In this document: positions 56,337 through 64,000 of the stretch, piece after piece | How the letters are laid out: each line of letters opens with the position of its first letter | Numbering within the stretch: the first letter of the stretch is position 1 | NCBI RefSeq assembly: GCF_002157355.1 | Contig: NZ_LYMK01000019.1 | Location: forward strand, 1-64,000 | Direction: 5' to 3' | DNA length: 64,000 nt | Source of the DNA: Variovorax sp. JS1663 | GTDB lineage: Bacteria; Pseudomonadota; Gammaproteobacteria; Burkholderiales; Burkholderiaceae_C | The notes under the pieces: model-generated | What the model saw: only the letters and a program-made list of their open reading frames with translations | Databases searched by the model: none | Told to the model about the DNA's origin: nothing | Translations under genes and position numbers: made by a program

Positions 56337-56948
56337 TCAGTGCAGGCCGCCGCCGTAGTTGTCTTCGCGAATCACGCGCGGCGTGATCTCGCGCGGCTCG
56401 ATGGTCACCGGCTGGTAGATCACGCGCTTCTGCTCCGGATCGAAGCGCATCTCGACGTGGCCGGAGACGGGGAAGTCCTTGCGGAACGGGTGGCCGATGA
56501 AGCCGTAGTCGGTGAGGATGCGGCGCAGGTCGTCATGACCTTCGAACACGATCCCGTAGAGGTCGAAGGCCTCGCGCTCGAACCAGCCCGCGGAACTCCA
56601 GATACCGGTCAGCGAATCGACCACCGGCAGGTCCTCGCTGGGGGCGAAGACCTTGAGACGGACACGCTGATTGAGGCTCACCGACAGCAGATGCGAGACC
56701 ACGCAGAAGCGCTCGCCTTCCCACTCGCCTTCACGGTAGTCGGAATAGTCCATGCCGCACAGGTCGATCAGCTGCTCGAAGCGGCAGCCGGGCGCATCGC
56801 GCAGCAGCCGCGCGCCTTCGAGGTAGTCGGCAGCGGCCACGACCACGGTCACCTCGCCGAGCGCGACGGTGACGCTCTTGGCCTTGGCGCCCAGCGTTTC
56901 CTGGATCTGTTTCTGCAGTGCCTCGGGAGAAATCGCAAAGTCGGTCAT
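56337..56948 (-). CDS. nuoC: NADH-quinone oxidoreductase subunit C
   Basis: 203 residues from ATG 56948 ([12 protein letters not shown]). The 30-kDa subunit signature is [20 protein letters not shown], followed by [17 protein letters not shown]. It is separate from NuoD, as in most proteobacteria outside the enterics, where the two are fused. Confidence 0.96.
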   Translation of the reverse strand: MTDFAISPEALQKQIQETLGAKAKSVTVALGEVTVVVAAADYLEGARLLRDAPGCRFEQLIDLCGMDYSDYREGEWEGERFCVVSHLLSVSLNQRVRLKVFAPSEDLPVVDSLTGIWSSAGWFEREAFDLYGIVFEGHDDLRRILTDYGFIGHPFRKDFPVSGHVEMRFDPEQKRVIYQPVTIEPREITPRVIREDNYGGGLH

Positions 56949-56961
56949 CGTCTCTCGCTTC

Positions 56962-57441
56962 TCAGGCACGCGCTATCGTGTTGGTGCGGCGGATCTTCTG
57001 CTGCAGCTGGATAATCCCGTACAACAGCGCCTCGGCGGTTGGCGGGCAGCCAGGCACGTAGACATCGACCGGCACGATGCGGTCGCAGCCGCGCACGACC
57101 GAATAGCTGTAGTGGTAGTAGCCGCCGCCATTGGCACAGGAGCCCATCGAGAGCACCCAGCGCGGCTCGGGCATCTGGTCGTAGACCTTGCGCAGGGCCG
57201 GCGCCATCTTGTTGCACAGCGTGCCGGCCACGATCATCAGATCGGACTGGCGCGGGCTCGGGCGGAACAGCATGCCGAAGCGGTCGATGTCGTAGCGCGC
57301 GGCACCCGCGTGCATCATTTCCACAGCACAGCAGGCGAGACCGAAGGTCATCGGCCAGAGCGATCCCGTCTTGGCCCAGTTCACCACCGAATCGTAGGTC
57401 GTGGTGACGAAGCCTTCCTTCATGACGCCTTCAATGGCCAT
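56962..57441 (-). CDS. nuoB: NADH-quinone oxidoreductase subunit B
   Basis: 159 residues. The N2 4Fe-4S cluster ligands are the adjacent C37-C38 ([10 protein letters not shown]), C102 (GSCANGGG) and C132 ([12 protein letters not shown]). It hands electrons to quinone at the NuoD interface. Confidence 0.97.
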   Translation of the reverse strand: MAIEGVMKEGFVTTTYDSVVNWAKTGSLWPMTFGLACCAVEMMHAGAARYDIDRFGMLFRPSPRQSDLMIVAGTLCNKMAPALRKVYDQMPEPRWVLSMGSCANGGGYYHYSYSVVRGCDRIVPVDVYVPGCPPTAEALLYGIIQLQQKIRRTNTIARA

Positions 57442-57456
57442 TGTTCGGATTCCTTG

Positions 57457-57816
57457 TCATTCCCAGTCGAGCGCACCCTTTTTCCATTCGTAGACGAAGC
57501 CCACGACGAGGATGGCGAGAAAAATCATCATGGCCCAGAAGCCCACCGGACCGATCTGCTTGAGGGCGATCGCCCAAGGGAAGAGGAAGGCGATCTCGAG
57601 GTCGAAAAGAATGAAGAGAATCGCCACCAGGTAATAGCGCACGTCGAACTTCATGCGCGCGTCTTCGAAGGCCTCGAAGCCGCATTCGTAGGGCGAATTC
57701 TTCTGGGCGTCGGGCCGATTGGGGCCGAGGATGTAACCGAGAACCTGAGGTGCTACGCCAACACCCACTCCGACCAGGATGAACAACAGGACGGGGAGGT
57801 AGGTTTCGAGGTTCAT
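57457..57816 (-). CDS. nuoA: NADH-quinone oxidoreductase subunit A
   Basis: 119 residues, three membrane helices, with the conserved [20 protein letters not shown] loop that covers the quinone-chamber entrance. First gene of the 14-gene complex I operon; the tRNA-Leu gene lies 58 bases upstream on the same strand. Confidence 0.97.
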   Translation of the reverse strand: MNLETYLPVLLFILVGVGVGVAPQVLGYILGPNRPDAQKNSPYECGFEAFEDARMKFDVRYYLVAILFILFDLEIAFLFPWAIALKQIGPVGFWAMMIFLAILVVGFVYEWKKGALDWE

Positions 57817-57873
57817 CGGGGTCTTTTACCGCTTGTCGCCGACAGGAAGATGAAGCCTCCTGCCGGCGAGATT

Positions 57874-57958
57874 TGGTGCCGTCGGCGAGACTCGAACTCG
57901 CACAGCTTTCGCCACTACCCCCTCAAGATAGCGTGTCTACCAATTTCACCACGACGGC
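57874..57958 (-). tRNA. tRNA-Leu, anticodon GAG
   Basis: On the minus strand a 7-bp acceptor stem (GCCGTCG with CGACGGC) encloses a leucine-type class II tRNA with a long variable arm. The anticodon loop is TTGAGGG in a CTATC/GGTAG stem, giving GAG. The T arm contains GTTCGAGTC. The genome encodes the 3' CCA (57874-57876). Confidence 0.95.
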
Positions 57959-58080
57959 GGTTTTTCTATGTCCGGATGGCATGAGGAACCTGATGCGGTT
58001 TTGGCTTTCCGGACAGCTTTAGAGTTTACCCTGAAATGAAGTCGTTTTCGCTGGAGCAGGGTCGAAAACGACTGCTGCGT

Positions 58081-58509
58081 TCACTTGGTCGGGATCTGCG
58101 CAGCGCCCGAAGCAGGCGTCGCCGGTGCGGGCGCACCGCCAGCCGGCGCGGCGGGTGCATTGCCGGTCGGAATATGCGAGGCTGGGCCCGAAGCGGGTGG
58201 CGCAGGTGCCGGCGCGGGCGCCGAGGCCCCGATCGCGGCGCGCTCAATCAGGCTGCCGCCGCCCGTGGGGCGGCTGTGGCTGAAGTAGGCCAGCAGCAGC
58301 GTGCAGGCAAAGAAGACGGCGGCGAGGACGGCGGTGCTGCGCGAGAGGAAGTTCGCGCTGCCGCTGGCGCCGAACAGGCTGCCGGCGCTGCCGCTGCCGA
58401 AAGCCGCGCCCATGTCGGCGCCCTTGCCGTGCTGGATGAGGATCAGGCCGATCATCGCGAGCGCCGACAGCATCTGCACGCCCACGAGGATGTTGAAGAC
58501 CACGTTCAT
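58081..58509 (-). CDS. secG: preprotein translocase subunit SecG
   Basis: 142 residues. Two membrane helices (1-25 and 58-77) surround the conserved GADMGAAFGSGSAGSLFGAS loop and FLSRSTAVLA. The C-terminal 55 residues are a disordered Ala/Pro tail longer than in E. coli. It is the accessory subunit of the SecYEG protein-export channel. It follows tpiA, the usual order. Confidence 0.95.
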   Translation of the reverse strand: MNVVFNILVGVQMLSALAMIGLILIQHGKGADMGAAFGSGSAGSLFGASGSANFLSRSTAVLAAVFFACTLLLAYFSHSRPTGGGSLIERAAIGASAPAPAPAPPASGPASHIPTGNAPAAPAGGAPAPATPASGAAQIPTK

Positions 58510-58547
58510 TTCGTTCTTACTCCGGGATTCGTTGGGGCCGGGCCGCT

Positions 58548-59300
58548 TCAGCGGGCCGCGGCAATGATCTGCAGGAAGTCGGGGGCCTTGAGGGAGGCGC
58601 CGCCGATCAGGCCGCCGTCGATGTCGGGCTGGGCCAGCAGCTCGGCGGCGTTGGCGGCATTCATGCTGCCGCCATAGAGGATGCGGATGCCCGCCGCGTG
58701 CTCGTTCGCGGCATGGTGCAGCTGTGCGCGCAGCAGAGCGTGCACGGCCTGCGCCTGGCCAGGCGTCGCCGTCTTGCCGGTGCCGATCGCCCACACCGGC
58801 TCGTAGGCCACCACGATCTCGCTGATGCAATGGCCGTTGACATGGATCACGGCAGCGAGTTGGCGCTTGACCACCTCCTCGGTGTGTCCCGCCTCGCGCT
58901 CAGCCAGCGTCTCGCCGACACAGACGATCGGCGTGATGCCGTTGGCAAGTGCCGCGGCCGTTTTGGCGGCCACGGCCTCGTCGGTCTCGCCGTGGTACTG
59001 ACGGCGCTCCGAATGGCCGACGATCGCGTAGCGCACGCCGAAGTCCTTCAGCATCGCGGCCGACTGCTCGCCGGTGAAGGCGCCCTGCGGCTGGGCCGAC
59101 AGGTCCTGTGCACCCAGCGCGATCGGCGAGCCGGCCACCAGCGCCTGCACCTGCGCCAGGTATGGCGCCGGCACGCACACCGCGACCTCGCATCCCGGCG
59201 TGCCGACTCCCTGACACAGCGCGTTGACCAGTGCCTCGTTGGCGGCCAGGCTGCCGTTCATCTTCCAGTTGCCGGCGATGAGTTTCTTCTTCGTCGTCAT
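58548..59300 (-). CDS. tpiA: triose-phosphate isomerase
   Basis: 250 residues from ATG 59300. Catalytic residues are in place: Asn/Lys in IAGNWKMNG, His in [10 protein letters not shown] and Glu in [16 protein letters not shown]; the phosphate loops ILYGGSMN and [10 protein letters not shown] are present. It interconverts dihydroxyacetone phosphate and glyceraldehyde 3-phosphate. Confidence 0.97.
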   Translation of the reverse strand: MTTKKKLIAGNWKMNGSLAANEALVNALCQGVGTPGCEVAVCVPAPYLAQVQALVAGSPIALGAQDLSAQPQGAFTGEQSAAMLKDFGVRYAIVGHSERRQYHGETDEAVAAKTAAALANGITPIVCVGETLAEREAGHTEEVVKRQLAAVIHVNGHCISEIVVAYEPVWAIGTGKTATPGQAQAVHALLRAQLHHAANEHAAGIRILYGGSMNAANAAELLAQPDIDGGLIGGASLKAPDFLQIIAAAR

Positions 59301-59311
59301 GTCTTCGTCAC

Positions 59312-60310
59312 TCACCAGGTCAGCACGATCTTGCCGATGTGCTGGTTCGATTCCATCAGGGTATGCGCCTGCGCCGCACCGCTCGGCACGCCACCCGCAG
59401 CAAAGACGCTGTGGATGACGGGCTTGACCGCACCGCTCTCGAGCAGCGGCCAGACCTTCTCGCGCAGCGACTTCGCGATTGCACCCTTGAACGCGACCGG
59501 CCGCGGCCGCAGCGTCGAGCCGGTGATGGTCAGGCGCCGGCGCAGCACGAGGCCCGCGTTGAAGTCGCTCTTGATCCCGCCCTGAACGGCGATGATGACC
59601 AAGCGGCCATCCTCGGCCAGGCACTGGATCTCGCGCGCCACGTAGTCACCGGCCACCATATCGAGGATCACGTCCACGCCCTTGCCGCCCGTCAGCCGCT
59701 TCGCCTCCTCGGCGAAGTCGGCCGTCTTGTAGTTGATCGCATGGTCGGCGCCGAGTTTGCGGCAGGCCTCGCACTTGTCATCGCTGCCCGCGGTCGCGAT
59801 CACGGTCGCGCCGAAGGCCTTGCCCAGCTGGATCGCCGTCACGCCGATGCCGCTGGTGCCGCCCTGGATCAGCAGGGTCTCGCCTTTTTGCAGGCGACCG
59901 CGGTCGAACACGTTGCTCCAGACGGTGAAGAAGGTCTCGGGCAGCGAGGCCGCCTCGGCATCGCTCCAGCCCTTGGGCACCGGCAGACACTGAGCCACCG
60001 GCGCCACGCAGAACTCGGCATAGCCGCCGCCTGCGATCAGCGCGCACACGCGGTCGCCGACCGCGAAGCCGGCTTCCTTCATGGCCACGGCATCGCCCGA
60101 GACGATCTCGCCGGCGACCTCGAGTCCCGGCAGGTCCGAAGCACCGGGCGGCACCGGGTAGTTGCCGGTGCGCTGCAAAACGTCGGGCCGGTTCACGCCG
60201 CTGGCGGCCACGCGGATCAGCAGCTCACCCGCGCCGGCGACCGGCGCCGGCCGCTCGGCCTGGCGCAGCACTTCGGGCGCACCGAAGGAAGTGATTTCAA
60301 TGGCTTTCAT
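59312..60310 (-). CDS. zinc-free NAD(P)H quinone oxidoreductase (PIG3 type)
   Basis: 332 residues from ATG 60310. It has the medium-chain dehydrogenase fold without zinc ligands, with [40 protein letters not shown] and the NADPH motif [20 protein letters not shown]. It reduces quinones or enones with NADPH. Its stop lies 11 bases before the tpiA ATG, so the two are co-transcribed. Confidence 0.94.
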   Translation of the reverse strand: MKAIEITSFGAPEVLRQAERPAPVAGAGELLIRVAASGVNRPDVLQRTGNYPVPPGASDLPGLEVAGEIVSGDAVAMKEAGFAVGDRVCALIAGGGYAEFCVAPVAQCLPVPKGWSDAEAASLPETFFTVWSNVFDRGRLQKGETLLIQGGTSGIGVTAIQLGKAFGATVIATAGSDDKCEACRKLGADHAINYKTADFAEEAKRLTGGKGVDVILDMVAGDYVAREIQCLAEDGRLVIIAVQGGIKSDFNAGLVLRRRLTITGSTLRPRPVAFKGAIAKSLREKVWPLLESGAVKPVIHSVFAAGGVPSGAAQAHTLMESNQHIGKIVLTW

Positions 60311-60389
60311 GCATCTCTCGGCTGAGACGCCCGTCCTTGCGAACGGGCGCGGGTTGCAATGACGGCGAAGGCGCCACCGCCCTCGCCTC

Positions 60390-62675
60390 TCAAGCCTGGC
60401 GATCGCCGCCGTTGGGCTCTTGCGGACGCGCGTCCTGCTCGACGGCCACGGCCTGTTCGCCAGACGCCTCGACGGGGTTGTCGGCGCGCGGCGCGCGCTC
60501 GCCACGGGGCGGGCGGTCGCCACGCTCGCGCCGCTCGCCACGCTCCTCGCGCGGCGGGCGATCGTTGAACTCCATGCCGGCCGGACGCTCGGCCAACGCC
60601 TTCATGGACAGCTTGACGCGGCCCTTGTCGTCGGTCTCGAGCACCTTGACCTTCACGATCTGGCCTTCACTCAGGTAGTCCGTGACCTTCTCGACGCGCT
60701 CGTGCGCGATCTGGCTGATGTGCAGCAGGCCGTCCTTGCCGGGCAGCAGGTTGATCAGCGCGCCGAAGTCCAGGATCTTGGTGACCGGCCCCTCGTACAC
60801 CTTGCCGATCTCGACTTCCGCCGTGATCTGCTCGATGCGCTTCTTGGCCTCTTCGGCCTTGGCCGGATCGGTGGAAGCGATCGTGATGGTGCCGTCTTCC
60901 TCGATGTTGATCTGCGTGCCGGTCTCTTCCGTCAGCGCGCGGATCACCGAGCCGCCCTTGCCGATCACGTCGCGGATCTTCTCGGGGTTGATCTTCATTG
61001 TGAACAGACGCGGCGCGAAGCTGGACACTTCGGCCTTGGCCTCACCCATCGCTTCCTGCATCTTGCCCAGGATGTGCATGCGCGCTTCCTTGGCCTGGGC
61101 CAGGGCGACCTGCATGATCTCCTTGGTGATGCCCTGGATCTTGATGTCCATCTGCAGCGCGGTGATGCCGTTGGTCGTGCCGGCCACCTTGAAGTCCATG
61201 TCGCCCAGATGGTCCTCGTCGCCGAGGATGTCGGTCAGCACGGCGAAGCGGTTGTCTTCCTTGATCAGGCCCATGGCGATGCCGGCCACGTGGGCCTTCA
61301 TCGGCACACCCGCGTCCATCATCGAGAGGCAGCCGCCGCAGACGGAGGCCATGGACGAGGAGCCGTTGGACTCGGTGATCTCCGACACCACGCGGATGGT
61401 GTAGGGGAACTCTTCCTTTGTCGGCAGGCAGGCCACGAGGGCGCGCTTGGCCAGGCGGCCATGGCCGACCTCACGGCGCTTCGTCGAGCCCATGCGGCCC
61501 ACTTCGCCGGTCGCGAAGGGAGGCATGTTGTAGTGGAACAGGAAGCGGTCCTCGTACTCGCCCGCCAGCGCGTCGATGCGCTGCGCATCGCGCTCGGTGC
61601 CCAGCGTGGTCACGACCAGCGCCTGCGTCTCGCCGCGGGTGAAGAGCGCCGAGCCGTGGGTGCGCGGCAGCACGCTGTTGCGGATCTCGATCGGCCGCAC
61701 GGTGCGGGTGTCGCGGCCGTCGATGCGTGGCTCGCCCGAGAGGATCTGGCCGCGGACGATCTTCGATTCGATGGCGAACAGCAGATCGCTGACCTTGCCT
61801 GCATCGAAGGCCTCGCCGCTTTCCTTGAGCGAGTCGATCACGCTCGCGTTGGCTTCACGCAGGGCCTGCGTGCGGGCCTGCTTGCTGCGGATCTGGTAGG
61901 CGGCGCGCAGCTTTTCCTCGGCCAGGCCCCTGACCTTGGCAACGAAGGCTTCGTCCTCGGCCGGCGGCTGCCAGTCCCACACCGGCTTGCCGGCGTCACG
62001 CACGAGTTCGTGGATCGCGTTGATCGCGACGCCGGCCTGCTCATGGCCGAACACCACGCCGCCGAGCATGATTTCCTCGCTCAGTTGCAGGGCCTCGGAC
62101 TCGACCATCAGCACGGCCGCTTCGGTGCCGGCCACGACCAGGTCCATCTGCGATTCCTTGCGCGCGGTCTGGCCCGGGTTGAGCACGTACTGGCCATTGA
62201 TGTAGCCCACGCGCGCGGCGCCGATCGGGCCGTTGAACGGAATGCCGGAGATCGACAGCGCGGCGCTCACGCCGATCATGGCGGCGATGTCGGCATCGAC
62301 CTCGGGGTTCAGCGACACGGTGTGGATCACCACGTGCACCTCGTTCAGGAAACCCTCGGGGAACAGCGGACGGATCGGTCGGTCGATCAGGCGCGAGGTC
62401 AGGGTCTCGAGCTCGCTGGGCTTGGCTTCGCGCTTGAAGAAGCTGCCGGGGATCTTGCCCGCGGCGTAGGTCTTCTCGATGTAGTCGACCGTCAGAGGGA
62501 AGAAGTCCTGGCCGGGCTTGGCGGTCTTGGAAGCGACCACGGTGGCCAGCACCACGGTGCCTTCGATGTCGACAAGCACGGCGCCGCTGGCTTGGCGCGC
62601 GATCTCGCCGGTTTCCATGACGACGGTCTTGTCGCCCCATTGGAAGGTCTTGGTGACTTTGTTGAAAAGGCTCAT
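60390..62675 (-). CDS. pnp: polynucleotide phosphorylase
   Basis: 761 residues. Two RNase PH domains surround an alpha-helical domain, followed by a KH domain ([20 protein letters not shown]) and an S1 domain ([20 protein letters not shown]). The last 60 residues are an Arg/Glu/Pro-rich tail (RGERRERGD pattern) that makes it longer than the usual 700-710. It degrades RNA 3' to 5' using phosphate and is a degradosome component. It lies downstream of rpsO. Confidence 0.97.
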   Translation of the reverse strand: MSLFNKVTKTFQWGDKTVVMETGEIARQASGAVLVDIEGTVVLATVVASKTAKPGQDFFPLTVDYIEKTYAAGKIPGSFFKREAKPSELETLTSRLIDRPIRPLFPEGFLNEVHVVIHTVSLNPEVDADIAAMIGVSAALSISGIPFNGPIGAARVGYINGQYVLNPGQTARKESQMDLVVAGTEAAVLMVESEALQLSEEIMLGGVVFGHEQAGVAINAIHELVRDAGKPVWDWQPPAEDEAFVAKVRGLAEEKLRAAYQIRSKQARTQALREANASVIDSLKESGEAFDAGKVSDLLFAIESKIVRGQILSGEPRIDGRDTRTVRPIEIRNSVLPRTHGSALFTRGETQALVVTTLGTERDAQRIDALAGEYEDRFLFHYNMPPFATGEVGRMGSTKRREVGHGRLAKRALVACLPTKEEFPYTIRVVSEITESNGSSSMASVCGGCLSMMDAGVPMKAHVAGIAMGLIKEDNRFAVLTDILGDEDHLGDMDFKVAGTTNGITALQMDIKIQGITKEIMQVALAQAKEARMHILGKMQEAMGEAKAEVSSFAPRLFTMKINPEKIRDVIGKGGSVIRALTEETGTQINIEEDGTITIASTDPAKAEEAKKRIEQITAEVEIGKVYEGPVTKILDFGALINLLPGKDGLLHISQIAHERVEKVTDYLSEGQIVKVKVLETDDKGRVKLSMKALAERPAGMEFNDRPPREERGERRERGDRPPRGERAPRADNPVEASGEQAVAVEQDARPQEPNGGDRQA

Positions 62676-62757
62676 GTCTTGCTCCTGTTTTTGTTGGCGG
62701 GTCGGCCTGCGGTCATCGCAGGCTCCGCGGGAGGAGAGCGCCTTCAGAACACGATGC

Positions 62758-62795
62758 CATTCCAGGGAAGCTCGGCTTCAAGCTTCATTGGAATG
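62758..62795 (-). promoter_or_regulatory. stem-loop in the pnp leader
   Basis: Two 15-base arms (62758-62772 and 62781-62795), starting CATTCC and ending GGAATG, can pair at 13 of 15 positions around an 8-base loop. It lies about 85 bases ahead of the pnp ATG, after the rpsO terminator. In enterobacteria a leader stem-loop is cut by RNase III, allowing pnp autoregulation; a similar role is inferred here. Confidence 0.55.
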
Positions 62796-62840
62796 ACACA
62801 GCTTCGCTCTGTACGGCACTCCTGGATTGATTCGCGAAGT

Positions 62841-62877
62841 AAAAAACGCCTGAGCTAGCGGACTAACCCAGGCGTTT
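62841..62877 (-). terminator. rho-independent terminator after rpsO
   Basis: On the minus strand AAACGCCTG (62877-62869) pairs with CAGGCGTTT (62852-62844), followed by a T run ending at 62841. It lies 17 bases after the rpsO stop. Partial read-through would feed pnp. Confidence 0.88.
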
Positions 62878-62893
62878 CTTCATGCGAATCGGT

Positions 62894-63160
62894 TTACTTG
62901 CGCAGACCCAGCTTGGCGATCAGCGCCGAGTAACGGTCGATGTCCTTGGACTTGAGATAGTCCAGGAGCTTGCGACGGCGGCTCACCATGCGCAGCAGGC
63001 CGCGGCGACCGTGGTGGTCCTTGGCGTGCGTCTTGAAGTGCGGGGTGAGTTCGTTGATGCGGGCGGTCAGCAGTGCAACTTGCACTTCGGGGCTGCCGGT
63101 GTCGTTGGCGCCGCGGGCGTTGTCCTTGACAACTTCCGCCTTGATGGAGGCTGCGATCAT
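62894..63160 (-). CDS. rpsO: 30S ribosomal protein S15
   Basis: 88 residues, the usual length. Conserved S15 segments are [40 protein letters not shown] and [13 protein letters not shown]. It binds 16S rRNA early in 30S assembly. The rpsO-pnp order is conserved across proteobacteria. Confidence 0.97.
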   Translation of the reverse strand: MIAASIKAEVVKDNARGANDTGSPEVQVALLTARINELTPHFKTHAKDHHGRRGLLRMVSRRRKLLDYLKSKDIDRYSALIAKLGLRK

Positions 63161-63289
63161 TGAGTGATTTCCTTGTTCCGGGATGTTTGACTTGCGGTGG
63201 GCGCTGGAACTGCACCCGCCGTGCGCCTTGCGGCATGCAAAGCCTTGGGAGTATACATCGGCGGCCTCTTGGGCCCGGATCGGGGGCTT

Positions 63290-64000
63290 TCAGGCGCGCG
63301 ATGGGGAAGCCAGCCAACCGCGCAGCCGCTCGACCCCCTGCGACAGGCGCTCGGGGTCCTTCGACGCGAAGCACCAGCGCAGCCAGCCCTGCGCCTCGGG
63401 CGCGAAGGCATTGCCCGGCGCCAGGCCCAGGCCGGCCTCGGCCACCAGGCGCTTGGCGAGCGCCAACGAATCGTCAAAGCCCTCCAGGCGGAAGAAAGCA
63501 TACATGCCGCCGCGCGCCGGCGCGACCTGCACCCCGGGCACCTCGGCCAGCAAGGGCACCAAGCGGTCCCGGCAGGCCTTCAGGTGCGAGACCACCCGCG
63601 GCGTGACCTCCCCGCTCACCCCCAGCGCCGCGATGCCCGCGCGCTGGGTGAACACGCTGGTGCAGGAGGTGTTGAACTCGATCAGCTTGCCCATGCCCTC
63701 CACCAGCGTAGGCGGCAGCACCAGCCAGCCCAGGCGCCAGCCGGTCATCAGGAAGCTCTTGGAAAAGCTGTGGACCACGACCAGCCGGTCGTCCGGCACC
63801 GACACGTCCAGGAAGCTCGGCGCGCAGCCGTTTGGCGTCGGCTCGTAGTACAACCGCTCGTAGACCTCGTCGGCCAGGATCCAGGTGCTGGTGCGGCGGC
63901 AGTGATCGAGAATCGCCTGCTGCTCCTCGCGCGTGAGCGTCCAGCCGGTCGGGTTGTTGGGTGCGTTGATGACCAGCAGTTTGGTGGCCGGCGTCACCGC
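63290..64000 (-). CDS. pyridoxal-phosphate aminotransferase, class I/II (partial)
   Basis: The gene runs off the window at 64000; 235 C-terminal residues or more are visible. The PLP-binding fold is shown by INAPNNPTGWTLTREE, ILADEVYERLYYE (conserved Asp and Tyr), the Schiff-base lysine in VVHSFSKSFLMTGWRLGWLV and the C-terminal Arg region (GWLRWCFASKDP). The subtype is like aspartate/valine-pyruvate aminotransferases; the substrate cannot be told. It stands 130 bases upstream of rpsO on the same strand. Confidence 0.93.
   Translation of the reverse strand, partial: AVTPATKLLVINAPNNPTGWTLTREEQQAILDHCRRTSTWILADEVYERLYYEPTPNGCAPSFLDVSVPDDRLVVVHSFSKSFLMTGWRLGWLVLPPTLVEGMGKLIEFNTSCTSVFTQRAGIAALGVSGEVTPRVVSHLKACRDRLVPLLAEVPGVQVAPARGGMYAFFRLEGFDDSLALAKRLVAEAGLGLAPGNAFAPEAQGWLRWCFASKDPERLSQGVERLRGWLASPSRA

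Noticed and set aside
57874..57958. tRNA-Leu as an active island attachment site
   Set aside because: Flanks are the conserved secG and nuoA genes; no integrase or repeated tRNA 3' end is nearby.
60420..62858. An 812-codon plus-strand open frame opposite pnp
   Set aside because: It is a shadow of pnp; no ribosome-binding site or recognisable domain.

Overview
The window is high-GC DNA from a betaproteobacterium of the order Burkholderiales, most probably the family Comamonadaceae and plausibly Variovorax. The clues are the gene order rpsO-pnp-quinone oxidoreductase-tpiA-secG-tRNA-Leu-nuoA to nuoN, followed by DUF2818, Nudix and DUF1178 genes, together with a Bug-type (TctC) solute receptor, a tail-extended H-NS protein and LysR-controlled catabolic genes. 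The genus is inferred from protein style, not from a search.

Region 1 (about 1-16,900) is accessory DNA. It carries small phage/plasmid-style proteins, a Cro-type regulator, an H-NS protein with a histone-H1-like tail, a tyrosine-recombinase-like protein that has lost nearly all catalytic residues, a possible uracil-DNA-glycosylase-fold protein, a VRR-NUC nuclease gene and a WGR-domain ATP-dependent ligase. A complete IS1341-type TnpB element follows, with end hairpins and a readable guide position, and it abuts the 3' part of a protein phosphatase gene. Next come a CAP-domain lipoprotein, a response regulator without its phosphoacceptor, a small secreted repeat protein, an autotransporter remnant, a VapBC-type toxin-antitoxin pair and a CdiI-like immunity gene broken by a frameshift. 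Several genes here appear broken by single-base shifts, which points to decay.

Region 2 (about 17,200-28,250) holds a LysR regulator facing an HMG-CoA-lyase-like enzyme, a class III CoA-transferase, a Bug receptor and 4-hydroxyphenylpyruvate dioxygenase, then a phnW remnant. An iron locus follows: a perfect Fur box, a broken TonB-dependent siderophore receptor and an intact PepSY-flavodoxin-reductase fusion. A family 2 glycosyltransferase closes the region.

Region 3 (about 28,260-42,050) has a branched-chain-amino-acid-type ABC importer (livG, livF, two tandem near-identical binding proteins, livH, livM) ending in an SMP-30 lactonase. It also has a MarR-controlled tripartite efflux operon (marR, outer-membrane factor, HlyD adaptor, DHA2 pump) and a divergent MsbA-like ABC exporter.

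Region 4 (about 42,030-64,000) is core genome, all on the minus strand: complete respiratory complex I (14 nuo genes), a tRNA-Leu(GAG), secG, tpiA, a quinone oxidoreductase, pnp, rpsO and a partial aminotransferase. Reading frames here look intact, in contrast to region 1. Intergenic stretches 8360-8654 and 11965-12252 contain no gene I can support.
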